From contig NZ_JAMXLY010000017.1 in NCBI RefSeq assembly GCF_024054555.1, forward strand, positions 1-56,556: a stretch of 56,556 nucleotides of DNA. Direction: 5' to 3'. Below are positions 56,139-56,556 of this stretch, one piece after another. Each line of letters opens with the position of its first letter. The stretch's first letter is position 1. A program made the position numbers and the translations under genes. A model generated the notes under the pieces. It was not told the origin of the DNA. It ran no database searches and worked only from the letters and a program-made list of their open reading frames with translations. Origin of the DNA: Segatella cerevisiae. GTDB taxonomy: Bacteria > Bacteroidota > Bacteroidia > Bacteroidales > Bacteroidaceae.

Positions 56139-56510
56139 AGACTTACTGTTTTATTATTGATCAAATTGTTATTAGATTCAGTTTCTGAAGTATTCTACTA
56201 ATTATTTATGCAATAGAAAAGGTTAAAATTGTTTTAGTTGATTTGAGATCATTTCTTTATTTCAGAAATTCCTCAGAATATTTAATTGATTTTGAATTAA
56301 CATTTAGAAAGTATTTTAAGTATTTGCTCACATACGTGTGCAGCCTACGATAGATTCATCGTACATATTTTAATGGTTAATTGTAGCATATACATTATCT
56401 TAATAATACACAGAAATATTTATTTCATCTATAATACTCCCCAATTTTAGTACAGGTGCTAAAGTTAAAGAATATTGTTTATCTTTGCACTAAGTAAGAA
56501 AGGAACAGAA
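56139..56510. other. gap between the SusC operon and an insertion sequence
   Basis: 372 bp of AT-rich DNA with no gene. It should contain the SusC operon promoter (minus strand) and the left end of the insertion sequence (plus strand). A weak hairpin (ACGAT/ATCGT, about 56347-56362) is the only structure noticed. The terminal inverted repeat of the element cannot be fixed without its other end. Confidence 0.5.
56480..56487 (+). promoter_or_regulatory. -7 box for the IS3-type orfA
   Basis: TATCTTTG, 23 nt before the ATG at 56511. No TTTG at the right distance upstream. Confidence 0.5.
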
Positions 56511-56556
56511 ATGGGAAGAAGAAGTAAGTTTGAACCAAGTTTTAAGGCAAAGGTAG
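56511..56556 (+). CDS. IS3-type transposase OrfA, N-terminal start (partial)
   Basis: The first 15 codons are MGRRSKFEPSFKAKV, and the frame is open at the right edge. This is the usual beginning of IS3-family OrfA proteins, the helix-turn-helix DNA-binding half of the transposase. Only the start is in the window, so the element and its intactness cannot be described. Confidence 0.65.
   Translation, partial: MGRRSKFEPSFKAKV

Overview
The window reads as a chromosomal segment of a Bacteroidota bacterium, order Bacteroidales, most like a gut or rumen Bacteroides/Prevotella relative. Direct evidence is the SusC/SusD-type outer-membrane pairs, Bacteroidota promoters (TTTG or TTG about 18-21 nt upstream of TAnnTTTG) in front of many genes, and near absence of Shine-Dalgarno sequences. 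The genus is inference. Mobile DNA bounds both edges: the 3' end of an ISL3-type transposase (1-182) cuts into a Nudix gene, and the first codons of an IS3-type OrfA (56511 onward) run off the right edge.

Left part (1-5061): truncated Nudix hydrolase, macro-like protein, a bitopic membrane protein with a lysine-rich tail of fifteen 16-residue repeats, a 1.2 kb gene-poor stretch holding several unrelated minisatellites, and a FabK-like flavoprotein.

Housekeeping part (5329-26268): Kup potassium transporter, NRAMP metal transporter, a three-gene glycogen/alpha-glucan operon (debranching enzyme, GT4-type glycosyltransferase, GH57) divergent from a Crp/Fnr regulator, miaA, gapA back to back with mscL, then an operon of small membrane protein, sugar kinase fused to a RapZ C-terminal domain, MurU-like nucleotidyltransferase and guaA. 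A probable small RNA with its own promoter and terminator lies between this operon and groEL. groES has a leader rich in inverted repeats. A ThrE-type transporter follows.

Right part (26558-56138): a polysaccharide utilisation locus whose enzymes fit rhamnogalacturonan-I (pectin) side and main chain: GH106 rhamnosidase, GH105 unsaturated uronyl hydrolase, GH43, GH2, a single-domain CE12 esterase, a double-domain CE12 esterase, an aldo/keto reductase, a large GH2, a decayed GH2 paralogue, and one operon with two SusC/SusD pairs in tandem. A PepSY-type membrane protein sits inside the locus. No hybrid two-component sensor, ECF sigma/anti-sigma pair or AraC regulator is present, and no polysaccharide lyase, so the locus is probably incomplete in this window.

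The observations that look least ordinary are the kinase-RapZ fusion in an operon with a MurU-like enzyme and GMP synthase, the small RNA candidate at about 22381-22505, the repeat-tailed membrane protein, the decayed GH2 that keeps a good promoter but has lost both catalytic glutamates, and the inverted repeats upstream of groES. No tRNA, rRNA or CRISPR array was seen.
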